DNA from: an uncultured Acinetobacter sp.
GTDB taxonomy: Bacteria; Cyanobacteriota; Vampirovibrionia; Gastranaerophilales; Gastranaerophilaceae
DNA length: 36,301 bases
Assembly (NCBI GenBank): GCA_947306495.1
Contig: CAMZGT010000016.1
Span: forward strand, 1 to 36,301
Reading direction: 5' to 3'
The notes under the pieces were generated by a model. It was given only the letters and a program-made list of their open reading frames with translations. It ran no database searches and was not told the origin of the DNA. Shown here piece by piece: positions 27,281-36,263 of this stretch (position 1 is its first letter; the number at the start of each line of letters is the position of its first letter). Made by a program: the position numbers and the translations under genes.

Positions 27281-28265
27281 ATTTTTTATTTAAAACATTC
27301 TCCCAATCATATGCAGTTTTTATACTGTATTCTAAAGAATTTTTTGGATGCCAGTTTAGGAATTTTTCTGCTTTAGTGTTATCTGCTACCAGTATAGCAG
27401 GATCTCCTTCTCTTTTTGGATACACTTCAAGAGGTATTTTACATTGTTTGATTTTTTCACAAGCAGCAAATACTTCTTTAACGCTGTTCCCTTGTTTAGT
27501 GCCAATATTAAAATAATTTGTTTCACCTCCGTTATTAAGATACTCCAAAGCCAGTATATGAGCTTGAGCCAAATCTTCAACATTGATATAATCCCTCACA
27601 CATGTCCCGTCAATTGTATCATAATCGGTTCCATACATTTTGAATGATTTTTTAGAGTTTGCTTTTAAAATATTTGGTATTAAATGTGTTTCCGGTTCAT
27701 GCCATTCTCCAATTTCGGATTTAGAGTCTGCTCCTGCCACATTAAAGTATCTTAAGCGGACTGATTTAAGGGAATAGGCTTTGTCATAATCATCTAAAAT
27801 CGTTTCTATCATTAACTTGGATTTTCCATATGGGTTAATTGGCTTTTGCGGATGATTCTCATCAATAGGTGTATATTCAGGCTCACCATATGTTGCTGCA
27901 GTTGAAGAAAAAACGATTTTTTTTACATTAAATTCCAGCATAGCATTTAACAAATTTAAAGTTCCATAAACATTATTATAATAATATTTTTGAGGGTTTT
28001 TTACGCTCTCCTCAACTTGTGAATATGCTGCAAAATGGACAACAGAATCGATTGTTTTATTCGCAAGAAAAACTCCTCTTATGTCATCTAAGTTTTTAAG
28101 ATTACCTTTTACAAATTTTAGCTTTCCGCATTTGCTTAGTGTTTCAATAATTTCGGTATGTCCAAGCTCAAGACTGTCAAAAATAAGAACTTCTTTATCT
28201 TGCTTTAATAATGCTATTGCCAGATGGCTTCCTATGTAACCGGCACCTCCTGTGACTAAAATCAT
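27279..28265 (-). CDS. galE: UDP-glucose 4-epimerase
   Basis: Interconverts UDP-glucose and UDP-galactose. A 328-residue extended SDR with the NAD-binding GGAGYIGSHLA, VVHFAAYSQVEESV, FSSTAATYGEPEYTPIDE, catalytic Tyr146-x3-Lys150 in NPYGKSK, LRYFNVAGAD and RDYINVEDLAQAH, all GalE hallmarks. Its ATG overlaps the recF stop (ATGA, four bases) and has AGGAGTG upstream, so it is translated with recF. It supplies sugar nucleotides for glycan synthesis. Pairing with recF has no obvious functional reason. Confidence 0.94.
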   Translation of the reverse strand: MILVTGGAGYIGSHLAIALLKQDKEVLIFDSLELGHTEIIETLSKCGKLKFVKGNLKNLDDIRGVFLANKTIDSVVHFAAYSQVEESVKNPQKYYYNNVYGTLNLLNAMLEFNVKKIVFSSTAATYGEPEYTPIDENHPQKPINPYGKSKLMIETILDDYDKAYSLKSVRLRYFNVAGADSKSEIGEWHEPETHLIPNILKANSKKSFKMYGTDYDTIDGTCVRDYINVEDLAQAHILALEYLNNGGETNYFNIGTKQGNSVKEVFAACEKIKQCKIPLEVYPKREGDPAILVADNTKAEKFLNWHPKNSLEYSIKTAYDWENVLNKK

Positions 28266-29350
28266 AATTCACTCCTGATATTTCCATTTTCGATATTATA
28301 TATTGTAACATCTTTTAAAAATTCCTGTTCAAACAATAATGTATCTACCGATGTTATTATAGTTTGAGTGTTATTATCAATGGATTTTAAAAGATAATTT
28401 TGTCTAAAGTCATCCAACTCAGCCAGTACATCGTCCAATAATAGTATTGGGTAATAACCTGTTTTATTTTTTATAATTTCCAGCTCCGATAGTTTCAATG
28501 ATAAAACTAATGTTCTTTGTTGGCCTTGTGACGCAAATTTTGTAGCATCGTTATTGTTTATTTTAAATTCGATATCATCTCTGTGAGGGCCTACACATGA
28601 CTGTTTGCGGGCAAATTCTTCCGAACGTCTTTCCTCCAACATTTGCCTTAAATACACGGAGATATTCTCTATACTGCTTTCAGGACAAGTATATTCCATT
28701 GAGATATTTTCTCGCTTACTTATACTGCGGTGTTTTGTTTTGGCTATCTCTTCAATTTCTTTTAAAAATTTTTTACGTAGAAAAATAATATTTGAACCTG
28801 TTATAATTAGCTGTTCATTGTAAATATCATATAAATCGTTGTCAACAACATCTTGTTTTAATAAATTGTTTTTTTGTATTCGAATTTTATCGTATTTTGA
28901 AAGTCTTTCATCATATGCCGGATATATTTGAGAAATAGCTCTGTCCAACCATGTTCTTCTATCTTCTGGAGTTCCTCTTAACAATAACATGTCTTTTGTT
29001 GAAAAAAGAACAGTTGTTATTACTGATTTAAAATTTTTTTTCGTACTTTTAACTTTATTTATTTTAAGTTCTTTTTTCTTCTCTGTTGTATATGTATAGT
29101 CAAGTTCTATTTCGGTATCGTTTTTTTCAATGTCTGCGCTTATTTCAAACTTATCCGCATTAAAGTTAATTAAATCTGATATAGTTGATGTTCTAGGACT
29201 TTTTAAATCAGATAAGAAAAATATACTTTCAAGGATATTTGTTTTACCTTGAGCATTCTTTCCTATAATCAAAGTTTTTTTATTTGGGAATTTTAATTCC
29301 ACACTTTTACAGTTACGATAGTTTTTTAACCATAATCTCTTAAGTTTCAT
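28262..29350 (-). CDS. recF: DNA replication and repair protein RecF
   Basis: An SMC/ABC-type ATPase that loads RecA at gapped DNA with RecO and RecR. The 362 residues match the family length. Walker A is GKNAQGKT (30-37) in the RecF-specific context GKNAQGKTNILE; SQGQQRTLVLSLKLSELE is the signature region and YPILLLDDVLAELDDFRQ the Walker B and D-loop. The gene is not next to dnaA, dnaN or gyrB, its usual neighbours. There is no Shine-Dalgarno; an extended -10 lies six bases before the ATG inside a 21-bp inverted repeat, pointing to a regulated leaderless transcript. Confidence 0.95.
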   Translation of the reverse strand: MKLKRLWLKNYRNCKSVELKFPNKKTLIIGKNAQGKTNILESIFFLSDLKSPRTSTISDLINFNADKFEISADIEKNDTEIELDYTYTTEKKKELKINKVKSTKKNFKSVITTVLFSTKDMLLLRGTPEDRRTWLDRAISQIYPAYDERLSKYDKIRIQKNNLLKQDVVDNDLYDIYNEQLIITGSNIIFLRKKFLKEIEEIAKTKHRSISKRENISMEYTCPESSIENISVYLRQMLEERRSEEFARKQSCVGPHRDDIEFKINNNDATKFASQGQQRTLVLSLKLSELEIIKNKTGYYPILLLDDVLAELDDFRQNYLLKSIDNNTQTIITSVDTLLFEQEFLKDVTIYNIENGNIRSEL

Positions 29351-29370
29351 TCTATGATTATATCATAGAA
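29350..29370. promoter_or_regulatory. Perfect 21-bp inverted repeat over recF -10, candidate operator
   Basis: TTCTATGAT (29350-29358), spacer TAT, ATCATAGAA (29362-29370): 9-bp arms without mismatch. On the minus strand it contains the extended -10 TGATATAAT (29365-29357) followed by six bases and the ATG at 29350. A protein bound here would block polymerase. There is no T-run, so a terminator is less likely. Confidence 0.65.
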
Positions 29371-29383
29371 ACTCATATTTAAA

Positions 29384-31711
29384 CTAATTGGTAATTTCTT
29401 CTATTACAGGTTCTTTTTGCAATAGTGATATGCATTCATACAATTTATTTTGCAAATTTGTGTAATACTCTTTTTCTTTCTCTGTGTTAGAGTATTTGAT
29501 ACCTGTTTTACAAATATCAACCATTTGCTTCATAAGATCTATTGTCACTGTCAATTCTTTGAAAAATGTTCCTTCATCACGAATTGAATCTTTCAAAGTA
29601 TCAGTAACGAGCTTTTTCCAGTTTTCACGGCTATCAGAATCCAAGGAATTTTCATTTGCCCATTCATAAATGTTACGAATTGCTTTTTGATTTAATGTTA
29701 CAGCAAAATTCGGATATATTTCTTGCATTCTACTGCTGTATTTAATTAATTCATCTTCTAGCTCATCAACTTTTGAATTTAAAGTTTCATTTGTAAATGC
29801 TGTTTGATCTTCGATTTTTTTTGCTTTTAGAAGGTCTTTGTACTGTATATTAGCCATTCCTCCTATTATTGCAGCAAGTTCAATATTGTTTAAATCATTT
29901 AGCTTACCGTCTCCGATGAAATTAATTACCGGAATCTGTTCGTATCCGTTAAGGCTTTTCAGAAGTTCCCCTTTTATTGTAAGTCCGTTTTTATCAATAA
30001 AATTATTTTCGTACAAGATATCACGCTTATGCTTGAATTCTTTTATAAGAGAATTTACTTTATGTTCACTACTTTGCGCAAAAAAAGTCCTTTTTGCAAA
30101 ATTACGCATTTCCTCTAAATTATCATATTTTGACATATAGTTTGCAACAAATGCATAGTCAAATTTAAAATTACTTTCAAGATTATTTGATGGTGAGGCA
30201 ATTAATTCGTTGATTACGTTCGTTTGTGATTTATTGCAGCTTAAAGGTAAGCAGTAACCGTGTGTGTCAATACCTCTGCGTCCTGCTCTGCCGGCCATTT
30301 GATGAAATTCGTTTGGAGTAAGATTCCTTTTACCGTCATGCAGATTATCGCTTATTGTTGCGGGTTTTCGAATCGCTGTTATGACTGTCGTTTTAGCAGG
30401 CATATTTATCCCGGCTGAGAGTGTTTCAGTTGCTATTGCTACTTTTAGCAATTTCTTCTGAAAAAGTTCTTCTACCAGTTCTTTTTGTACAGGAAGCATT
30501 CCGGCATTGTGTATTGCATATCCTTTGATTAATGCATTTATATTAAGAGTTTCTCCTAAATATCTGTCGGATGTTTTATATATATTTACGATATTTTGAA
30601 TACTTGCCTTTTCTTCCGGTGTTGTAAGTGTATCACCATATTCTTCAAAATATTTTAATAAAGCACGGCTGTCTTTTTTGCTGAATATAAAGTATATTGC
30701 AGGCAGTTTATCCTGTTTTTCCAAATTTTTTGTAATAGTTTTGTAGGTGCTGAAATTTGTTTTTGCACCAAGGTTTTTAATAGTATCATCCTTTGATTTT
30801 TTCTTACTTTTAGCTGTAGCTTTTTTATTTCCATCAGGTACAACATGTTCTAAGGTTATATCAAGAGGTACATGTCTCTTCTGGGAAGGAACTTCAATCC
30901 AAGCACTTCTTGGATAATTTGTGGGATTAGCGTGGTATTGACCGTCGGTATTTGCTTTAAAACCTCTTTCATGTCTTATTTTTGCTATCCAGTTGTTAAT
31001 TTGTTCAGCATTTTTTGCAGTTGCTGAGAGTGAAAGTATTTGAACGTCTGAAGGTGTAAGCATAATTGATGTTTCCCACACTCCACCTCTGTCTACATCT
31101 CCCAAATACTGCAATTCATCAAAAATTACGGTTCGAAGTTCTTTTGGCATATTTTTTTCTTTACTGAAATAAGCAGATGTGGCCATGTTTCTATATACTT
31201 CCGTTGTCATAAGTACAATTGGGGCACCTGTATTTATTTTAATATCTCCCGTCATTAATCCGACATTGTTTTTACCATATATTTTTTGAAAATCCCTGTA
31301 TTTTTCATTACTTAATGCTTTAAGCGGGGTCGTGTAAAAAGTTCTTTTACCTTCTCTTAAGTTCTTAGTAATTATATACTCTGCAATTGCTGTTTTACCT
31401 GTTCCGGTTGGAGCTGTAACAATAACATCATCACCTAAAAATAAGTGATTTGCACTTGTTGTTTGAAAAACGTCAGGCTCGTACGGATATCCGGTTTTAG
31501 GGTCTATTTTTAACTGAAAGAAATTATCTGCTATTGTTTTTTGAAAATTTTTGCATTTATCTGAGAAACCAAAGTTACCAACTACGGCTCCTGCTGTTAT
31601 AGGAATGCTACAGCCTGAGATGAATTTCCTGATTTCTTCCTCGGCGAATCTGTTTTGAAGTCTTTTTATTCCGCCTGCAATATCATTACCAATTGGTTGT
31701 ATACTTACCAT
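29384..31711 (-). CDS. Ski2-like DEAD/DEAH-box RNA helicase
   Basis: A 775-residue superfamily 2 helicase. Motif I is APTGTGKT (100-107), then TTPLKALSNEKY (Ia) and MTGDIKIN; motif II is FDELQ (Asp198, Glu199) where Ski2/Mtr4 proteins usually have DEVH or DEIH; motif III is LSLSATA. The second RecA domain has HAGMLPVQKE, VAIATETLSAGINMPA and motif VI HQMAGRAGRRGID, closest to the Ski2 family. The C-terminal ~250 residues are helical, with coiled-coil-like parts. A role in RNA remodelling or decay is expected by family. AAGGAGAA precedes the ATG. It ends 33 bases before recF, which has its own promoter. Confidence 0.88.
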   Translation of the reverse strand: MVSIQPIGNDIAGGIKRLQNRFAEEEIRKFISGCSIPITAGAVVGNFGFSDKCKNFQKTIADNFFQLKIDPKTGYPYEPDVFQTTSANHLFLGDDVIVTAPTGTGKTAIAEYIITKNLREGKRTFYTTPLKALSNEKYRDFQKIYGKNNVGLMTGDIKINTGAPIVLMTTEVYRNMATSAYFSKEKNMPKELRTVIFDELQYLGDVDRGGVWETSIMLTPSDVQILSLSATAKNAEQINNWIAKIRHERGFKANTDGQYHANPTNYPRSAWIEVPSQKRHVPLDITLEHVVPDGNKKATAKSKKKSKDDTIKNLGAKTNFSTYKTITKNLEKQDKLPAIYFIFSKKDSRALLKYFEEYGDTLTTPEEKASIQNIVNIYKTSDRYLGETLNINALIKGYAIHNAGMLPVQKELVEELFQKKLLKVAIATETLSAGINMPAKTTVITAIRKPATISDNLHDGKRNLTPNEFHQMAGRAGRRGIDTHGYCLPLSCNKSQTNVINELIASPSNNLESNFKFDYAFVANYMSKYDNLEEMRNFAKRTFFAQSSEHKVNSLIKEFKHKRDILYENNFIDKNGLTIKGELLKSLNGYEQIPVINFIGDGKLNDLNNIELAAIIGGMANIQYKDLLKAKKIEDQTAFTNETLNSKVDELEDELIKYSSRMQEIYPNFAVTLNQKAIRNIYEWANENSLDSDSRENWKKLVTDTLKDSIRDEGTFFKELTVTIDLMKQMVDICKTGIKYSNTEKEKEYYTNLQNKLYECISLLQKEPVIEEITN

Positions 31712-31887
31712 TTATTCTCCTTGCATGAATAATAAAACCCCTAAAAATATTTTTTGCGTAATTTATTATTAATTATAATTTTATGTATTATATAAATTAA
31801 TCTATGTGTTAGTAAAAATGGGGTTATAAAAATTTTTATACTCTTTTATTTTATATATGTATTTGATATAGATAATGAGGTGTAAAA
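31712..31887. other. Divergent AT-rich intergenic region
   Basis: 176 bases between the helicase and HTH genes. Several TATAAT-like hexamers occur on both strands, but none has a convincing -35 at the right spacing. Both flanking genes have good ribosome sites (AAGGAGAA and GAGGTG). No small ORF or stable hairpin seen. Confidence 0.5.
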
Positions 31888-32454
31888 ATGAAGACAAAAC
31901 AAATAATTCCGCAAAAGAGTTCAGAAAAAGTTGCGTCATTTCTCAATAAAAATGCATTGCATAAAAGAGATTTTGCTGAAATGATTGGTGTTACACTATC
32001 ATATGTATATAATCTTATAGACGAAACCGTTCCGTTTTCAACAAGAGGCACAACTATCGAAAGAATTGCTACGGTTATGGACATTGAACCTGACGAATTT
32101 GCAGAATATAAAATTCCGCAAGAACCTATATTTGTTGATGAATCTGTTACAATGATTAAAGACTATATAAAAATGAATAAACATACAATTGTTTCATTTT
32201 TAAAAACTTTTCCTCGTAAGAAACGATTGGAGATTGTTGATATTTTAAGAGGAGCTCTTCCAGTGCCGATTGATTATAAAGAACTCCAACTTATTGGTAA
32301 AACTCTTAATATCCCAAAAGATGATATTTTTGCAATGTGGGAGAAACGATTAAAACAGGTTCTGGAATCATCAGGTATGAATATATTTGCAAATTCAGAG
32401 TTGGTTTCAGCGATGTTTTTGTGTGCAAAAAAGTATATTAATGATAAAGCTTAA
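31888..32454 (+). CDS. Helix-turn-helix protein, apparent tandem HTH
   Basis: A 188-residue putative DNA-binding regulator. The first domain (about residues 12-74; KRDFAEMIGVTLSYVYNLID then TIERIATVMDIEPDEFAEY) fits an XRE/Cro-type five-helix fold. A second stretch (about 88-152; ending ELQLIGKTLNIPKDDIFAMW) has the same pattern of a closing helix pair, so the protein looks like two copies of the fold, the second diverged in its recognition helix. No effector domain is visible. GAGGTG precedes the ATG. The next gene downstream is a pilin-like protein, but a terminator lies between, so they need not be linked. Target unknown. Confidence 0.7.
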   Translation: MKTKQIIPQKSSEKVASFLNKNALHKRDFAEMIGVTLSYVYNLIDETVPFSTRGTTIERIATVMDIEPDEFAEYKIPQEPIFVDESVTMIKDYIKMNKHTIVSFLKTFPRKKRLEIVDILRGALPVPIDYKELQLIGKTLNIPKDDIFAMWEKRLKQVLESSGMNIFANSELVSAMFLCAKKYINDKA

Positions 32455-32548
32455 TATATCTTAATAATTTCTTTAAAATTGGCAATAATCTGATACAAAA
32501 ATACTTTATATATATGTAAGGTTAGATAAAGGTTGTAGAAAATTTCAG

Positions 32549-32576
32549 GTCCGGCAGTTTAGTCGGGCTTTCTTTT
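32549..32576 (+). terminator. Intrinsic terminator before pilin-like gene
   Basis: GTCCGGC (32549-32555) pairs with GTCGGGC (32562-32568) with two G-T pairs, loop AGTTTA, followed by TTTCTTTT. It lies 95 bases after the HTH stop, so it may end that transcript or a separate short RNA starting within the gap. Confidence 0.65.
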
Positions 32577-32598
32577 GCTCTATAAACTATGTTATAAT
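32570..32598 (+). promoter_or_regulatory. Candidate promoter of second pilin-like gene
   Basis: A perfect TATAAT (32593-32598) lies 17 bases after a weak -35 (TTCTTT, 32570-32575). Transcription near 32605 would keep GCGAGG before the ATG at 32630. The weak -35 suggests a need for an activator or a different sigma contact. Confidence 0.4.
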
Positions 32599-32629
32599 TA
32601 ATGTACGAATATTAAGAGCGAGGTTTAAT

Positions 32630-33367
32630 ATGTTGAAAAAAGGATTCACGTTACAAGAGTTACTTATCACGGTTGGTATAGTTGGTATAATTTCTGCGGC
32701 ACTTGTTCCAGCAATAGTCAGAATGATTCCAAACCACAATAAAATGATGTATTTAAAGGCTTACAATGTTTTGGCTAAAAATGTAAGCGAAATTATAAAT
32801 GACGATTCTCTATACTACAATGACAATAATTGTACAGGTTTAGATTGTGTTGCCATTCCGACGGTTAATGACAGAGGAATCCCTCAAAGTTTGGAATCTT
32901 ATATTGGTAACAGCATTGAACAATATACAAAAAATTCGGGTTCATTTGATAATGCAGCTCAGAAGTTTGCGGTTTTATTTTCGTATAATTTGAACCGCAG
33001 TGAAGATCTCACATCAGAAGATGGCGCATACAAGTTTATGACAACTGACGGCATCGAATGGGAAATAAAGATGGTACAAAACTCTAATAATTTAAAAATA
33101 ATTATTGATGTTGATCCTAAAAAAGAGGGTGGTTTTGTAACTGATAATGTTAAAGACCCGGATAAATTTAGTTTCACTTTATCTAATATTGGCACTTTGA
33201 GCCCTTCTGATAAATTAGGTAAAATTTACTTAAAAAATCCGTCAGATATGCATTCTAAACAAGAAGAAATAAATGAAGCAACAAAAGAAACTGTACAACC
33301 ACTTAATGAAGCCTCTGATCATTTGATTAATATAAACAATCAAGCAATAAAGCCTATAAATAATTGA
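32630..33367 (+). CDS. Type IV pilin-like protein
   Basis: A 245-residue protein with a class III leader MLKKG, then [25 protein letters not shown] and the conserved Glu at mature position 5, so it is a substrate for prepilin peptidase and probably part of a pilus, pseudopilus or competence-type system. The C-terminal domain has one Cys pair (CTGLDC, about residues 66-71), [13 protein letters not shown] and IIIDVDPKK, a pattern seen in pseudopilin-like proteins, and a polar helical tail. GAGCGAGG lies upstream of the ATG. Its 3' end overlaps the convergent UXS-type gene by 14 bases. No assembly ATPase or peptidase is nearby. Confidence 0.85.
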   Translation: MLKKGFTLQELLITVGIVGIISAALVPAIVRMIPNHNKMMYLKAYNVLAKNVSEIINDDSLYYNDNNCTGLDCVAIPTVNDRGIPQSLESYIGNSIEQYTKNSGSFDNAAQKFAVLFSYNLNRSEDLTSEDGAYKFMTTDGIEWEIKMVQNSNNLKIIIDVDPKKEGGFVTDNVKDPDKFSFTLSNIGTLSPSDKLGKIYLKNPSDMHSKQEEINEATKETVQPLNEASDHLININNQAIKPINN

Positions 33368-34289
33368 GTTTGTTCTTAAAAAATTGTATTGTTTTCGTTA
33401 ATCCGAAATTTATATCAATTTGCGGTAACCAATTAAGTTGTTCTTTTGCAACTGTTATATCAGGTTTTCTTCTTTCCGGATCGTCCTTTGGAAGTTCTTT
33501 GAATATAATGTTTGATTTTGAATCAGTTAGTTTAATTATTATTTCAGCTAATTCTTTAATCGTTTTTTCTTGTGGATTGCCAATATTAACAGGTTGCTGA
33601 TAGCTGACATTCATAAGTTTTATCATCCCGTTAACAGTATCATCAACATAGCAGAAAGAACGGGTTTGCTTGCCATCTCCAAAAATTGTAATATTTTCAT
33701 TTTTTAAGGCTTGAATTATAAAATTTGATACAACCCTTCCGTCATTTTCTGCCATATTAGGTCCATACGTATTAAAGATGCGAACAATCCTTATATCGGT
33801 ATTAAATTGTCGTTTATAATCCATAAAAGCAGTTTCTGCACAGCGTTTACCTTCATCATAACAACTGCGTATCCCTATAGGATTGACATTTCCCCAGTAA
33901 CTTTCAATTTGAGGGTGTACTAAAGGATTGCCATATATTTCACTGGTTGATGCTTGCAGAATTTTAGCATTATATTTTTTTGCAAGTTCCAGTACATTCA
34001 TAGCTCCTATAACACAAGTCTGTATTGTTTTAACCGGATTATATTGATAATGTTTTGGACTTGCAGGACAAGCTAAGTTGTATATTTCATCTGTCTCAAT
34101 GTCGCAGTAATTTATAATATCGTGATTAATAAAAGTGAAATTCTTTTTATTAAGTAAATTTTTAATGTTGTCAATAGAACCGGTGAACAAGTTATCTAAA
34201 CAGATAACTTGTTCACCTTCTTCTACTAATCTATTGCATAAATGTGAACCGATAAATCCGGCACCGCCGGTTACTAGAATTTTTTTCAT
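33354..34289 (-). CDS. NAD-dependent epimerase, UDP-glucuronate decarboxylase type
   Basis: A 311-residue extended [17 protein letters not shown] binds NAD. The string [15 protein letters not shown], the STSEIYGNP segment, catalytic Tyr144-x3-Lys148 in [27 protein letters not shown] and [14 protein letters not shown] are diagnostic of the UXS (UDP-xylose synthase) group. The expected reaction is UDP-glucuronate to UDP-xylose and CO2. Relatives acting on other sugars exist, so the substrate is inferred. Its ATG shares one base with the stop of the M48-like gene (TAATG), without its own good ribosome site, so it depends on coupled translation. Confidence 0.88.
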   Translation of the reverse strand: MKKILVTGGAGFIGSHLCNRLVEEGEQVICLDNLFTGSIDNIKNLLNKKNFTFINHDIINYCDIETDEIYNLACPASPKHYQYNPVKTIQTCVIGAMNVLELAKKYNAKILQASTSEIYGNPLVHPQIESYWGNVNPIGIRSCYDEGKRCAETAFMDYKRQFNTDIRIVRIFNTYGPNMAENDGRVVSNFIIQALKNENITIFGDGKQTRSFCYVDDTVNGMIKLMNVSYQQPVNIGNPQEKTIKELAEIIIKLTDSKSNIIFKELPKDDPERRKPDITVAKEQLNWLPQIDINFGLTKTIQFFKNKLNYL

Positions 34290-35122
34290 TACTTTTTGTT
34301 TGTATTATTAGTCATTTCGTTGAGTATTGTGTAAGTTGCATCCCAAGTGCTTAATCCGCCGGAAGCTTTATATTGTCTAAGATTTTTTGCACGTTCTTTT
34401 TTTATTTTTTCTTGAGATTTGTTGAATTTGTTTAAAGCCCTTTTGCTTTTTGTTCTATCTTCAACAATAGGGTTTGCATATTCTAAAAAGTTTCTATATT
34501 CTTGGCAGCCATAACCGACTTTTACTTTGTCGGCATAATTATATGTTAGATAATCAAATACGTTCATTGCTCTTTCAGAATTAGCAGGTTTTCCCAAAGC
34601 AATTTCTATATTGCTTCCTGGCATTTTAGTTATTACAACAACCATTGCAAGCGGATTATAACCTGCATTAATCATTAAATCAACACCAGTCATATCAGCT
34701 TCTTTTAAATCGTTTAAATTTGATTTTTTCTTAATAAATTCACTGTTAGCAGCTGTATTTAATACGTTGTCTGCACTTAACTTCTCTGCTAAAGCTGCTT
34801 TTGCTGCATTTCTTAATTTGTCTTTTGTTGATTTTCCGTTTATTATCTGTCCCAGCTCAGTCGCTATAACTGCTGCAACCTCATTGTCATTGCCTGCATA
34901 TGTTAAATCTGTGCTGGAAATTTGCACGATATTTGTTGTAGACGTTGATGAATTGTCAGTGGCGCCGTTAACAACTTTAAATGTTAAATTTGCAGGTAAA
35001 TTATTCTTTTCAACAATTTGTTTGCTGACGGGAGCAACTCTGTCTGCGGCAATCCATGTTGCAGCAAATGTAGGTATTGTGAATATTGTCATAATAAGTA
35101 TTGACATAAAAAGCTTCTTCAT
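34289..35122 (-). CDS. Exported M48-peptidase-like protein, active site degenerate
   Basis: A 277-residue protein with a signal peptide ([20 protein letters not shown], probable cleavage after Ala20). The middle resembles a Zn-dependent M48 peptidase: [25 protein letters not shown] sequence (split around residue 92) aligns with the NEDELAAVLAHELGHxxxxH motif, but both zinc His are lost (Thr88 and Gln92), while the general-base Glu89 stays. The downstream [19 protein letters not shown] matches the M48 EADxxGxxLMxxAGYxP helix that holds the third ligand (Glu141). It is therefore probably a catalytically dead, periplasmic protein acting by binding. A strong AAGGAGG precedes the ATG. It is coupled to the UXS-type gene. 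Confidence 0.75.
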   Translation of the reverse strand: MKKLFMSILIMTIFTIPTFAATWIAADRVAPVSKQIVEKNNLPANLTFKVVNGATDNSSTSTTNIVQISSTDLTYAGNDNEVAAVIATELGQIINGKSTKDKLRNAAKAALAEKLSADNVLNTAANSEFIKKKSNLNDLKEADMTGVDLMINAGYNPLAMVVVITKMPGSNIEIALGKPANSERAMNVFDYLTYNYADKVKVGYGCQEYRNFLEYANPIVEDRTKSKRALNKFNKSQEKIKKERAKNLRQYKASGGLSTWDATYTILNEMTNNTNKK

Positions 35123-35171
35123 ATTTCCTCCTTAAACTTAACACTTCCATAATATCATAAAATAAGAATTA

Positions 35172-35200
35172 TTTACACTAAACATTTGTTATACTATAAT
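35172..35200 (+). promoter_or_regulatory. Promoter of DUF475 gene
   Basis: TTTACA (35172-35177), 17 bases, perfect TATAAT (35195-35200). The predicted start near 35207 leaves a short leader with GAGGGAG (35211-35217) before the ATG at 35224. Confidence 0.65.
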
Positions 35201-35223
35201 TTACTGATGAGAGGGAGTGTATA

Positions 35224-36258
35224 ATGTTTAAATATTTTACAGGTTCATATCTCGTAGGGATTTTAGGTATAATTGCAGCGTATTTGTGGGGCGAGCATGT
35301 TCATATCGGTGCCGGCTTCACTTGCGCATTTATAGCCTTAGTATTAGCAATATTAGAAATAAGTCTTTCGTTTGATAATGCCGTTGTTAATGCAATGAAA
35401 CTTGAGAATATGTCTCCAAAATGGAGACACCGTTTTATTACGTGGGGTATACTTATTGCAGTGTTTGGTATGAGATTTTTGTTCCCGCTTGCTGTAGTAT
35501 CTATTTTTGCAAGATTAAATATTTTAAACGTACTTAATATGGCTCTTCACGATGTTAATAATTATGCGCATTATCTGGAACTTACGCACGCTCCTATTGT
35601 AATGTTTGGCGGTGCTTTTTTATTAATGTTATTTATGGATTATTTCACAGAAGAATCAAAAAAAATTCATTGGATAAGTTTTTTGGAAGAGAGATTACAA
35701 CGTTTGCATAAATTTCAGGGGATTTGTACAATTGTTACTTTGATTGCAGTTCTCTTGGTTCTTTTTAAAATTTCTCCCGAAATGAAGTTATCTGTTTTGT
35801 CTTCAGGAATTGCAGGTATAATAACATATTTATGTATTGACGGACTTGCAGAGTGGTTTGAAAGAAGACAGGAAGTGAGAGCTAAACAATGTGCTGATGC
35901 TGTTAAATGTTCGGGTTTAGTTGGCTTTTTATATTTGGAACTTATTGATGCGTCTTTCTCGTTGGACGGTGTTTTAGGAGCATTTGCATTAAGTCAGGAC
36001 ATTATAATAATCACTATTGGCTTATTTATCGGAGCAATGTTTGTTCGTTCGCTTACTATAATGTTGGTTGAAAAGAAAACTCTAAAACAGTTTTTATATT
36101 TAGAACATGGAGCACATTGGGCAATTGGAACACTTGCTCTGCTTATGTTTATATCAACATTCCAAGAAATACCCGAAGTTGTTACTGGATTGTTAGGGTT
36201 AATATTTATACTAAGTGCTCTTATGTCATCAGTTATACATAATAAAAAGGCGGATTAA
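35224..36258 (+). CDS. DUF475 / TerC-like integral membrane protein
   Basis: A 344-residue inner-membrane protein with eight to nine predicted helices. Two internally related halves carry the TerC-superfamily signature acidic motifs: EISLSFDNAVVNAMKL (about residues 49-64) and ELIDASFSLDGVLGAFALS (about 239-257). WRHRFITWGILIAVFGMRF lies after the first. The arrangement matches DUF475. TerC-like proteins are linked to tellurite resistance and metal (Mn2+) export; a metal-ion role is plausible by family only. GAGGGAG is the ribosome site and a near-consensus promoter lies upstream. The following gene begins six bases after its stop. Confidence 0.9.
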   Translation: MFKYFTGSYLVGILGIIAAYLWGEHVHIGAGFTCAFIALVLAILEISLSFDNAVVNAMKLENMSPKWRHRFITWGILIAVFGMRFLFPLAVVSIFARLNILNVLNMALHDVNNYAHYLELTHAPIVMFGGAFLLMLFMDYFTEESKKIHWISFLEERLQRLHKFQGICTIVTLIAVLLVLFKISPEMKLSVLSSGIAGIITYLCIDGLAEWFERRQEVRAKQCADAVKCSGLVGFLYLELIDASFSLDGVLGAFALSQDIIIITIGLFIGAMFVRSLTIMLVEKKTLKQFLYLEHGAHWAIGTLALLMFISTFQEIPEVVTGLLGLIFILSALMSSVIHNKKAD

Positions 36259-36263
36259 TTTTA

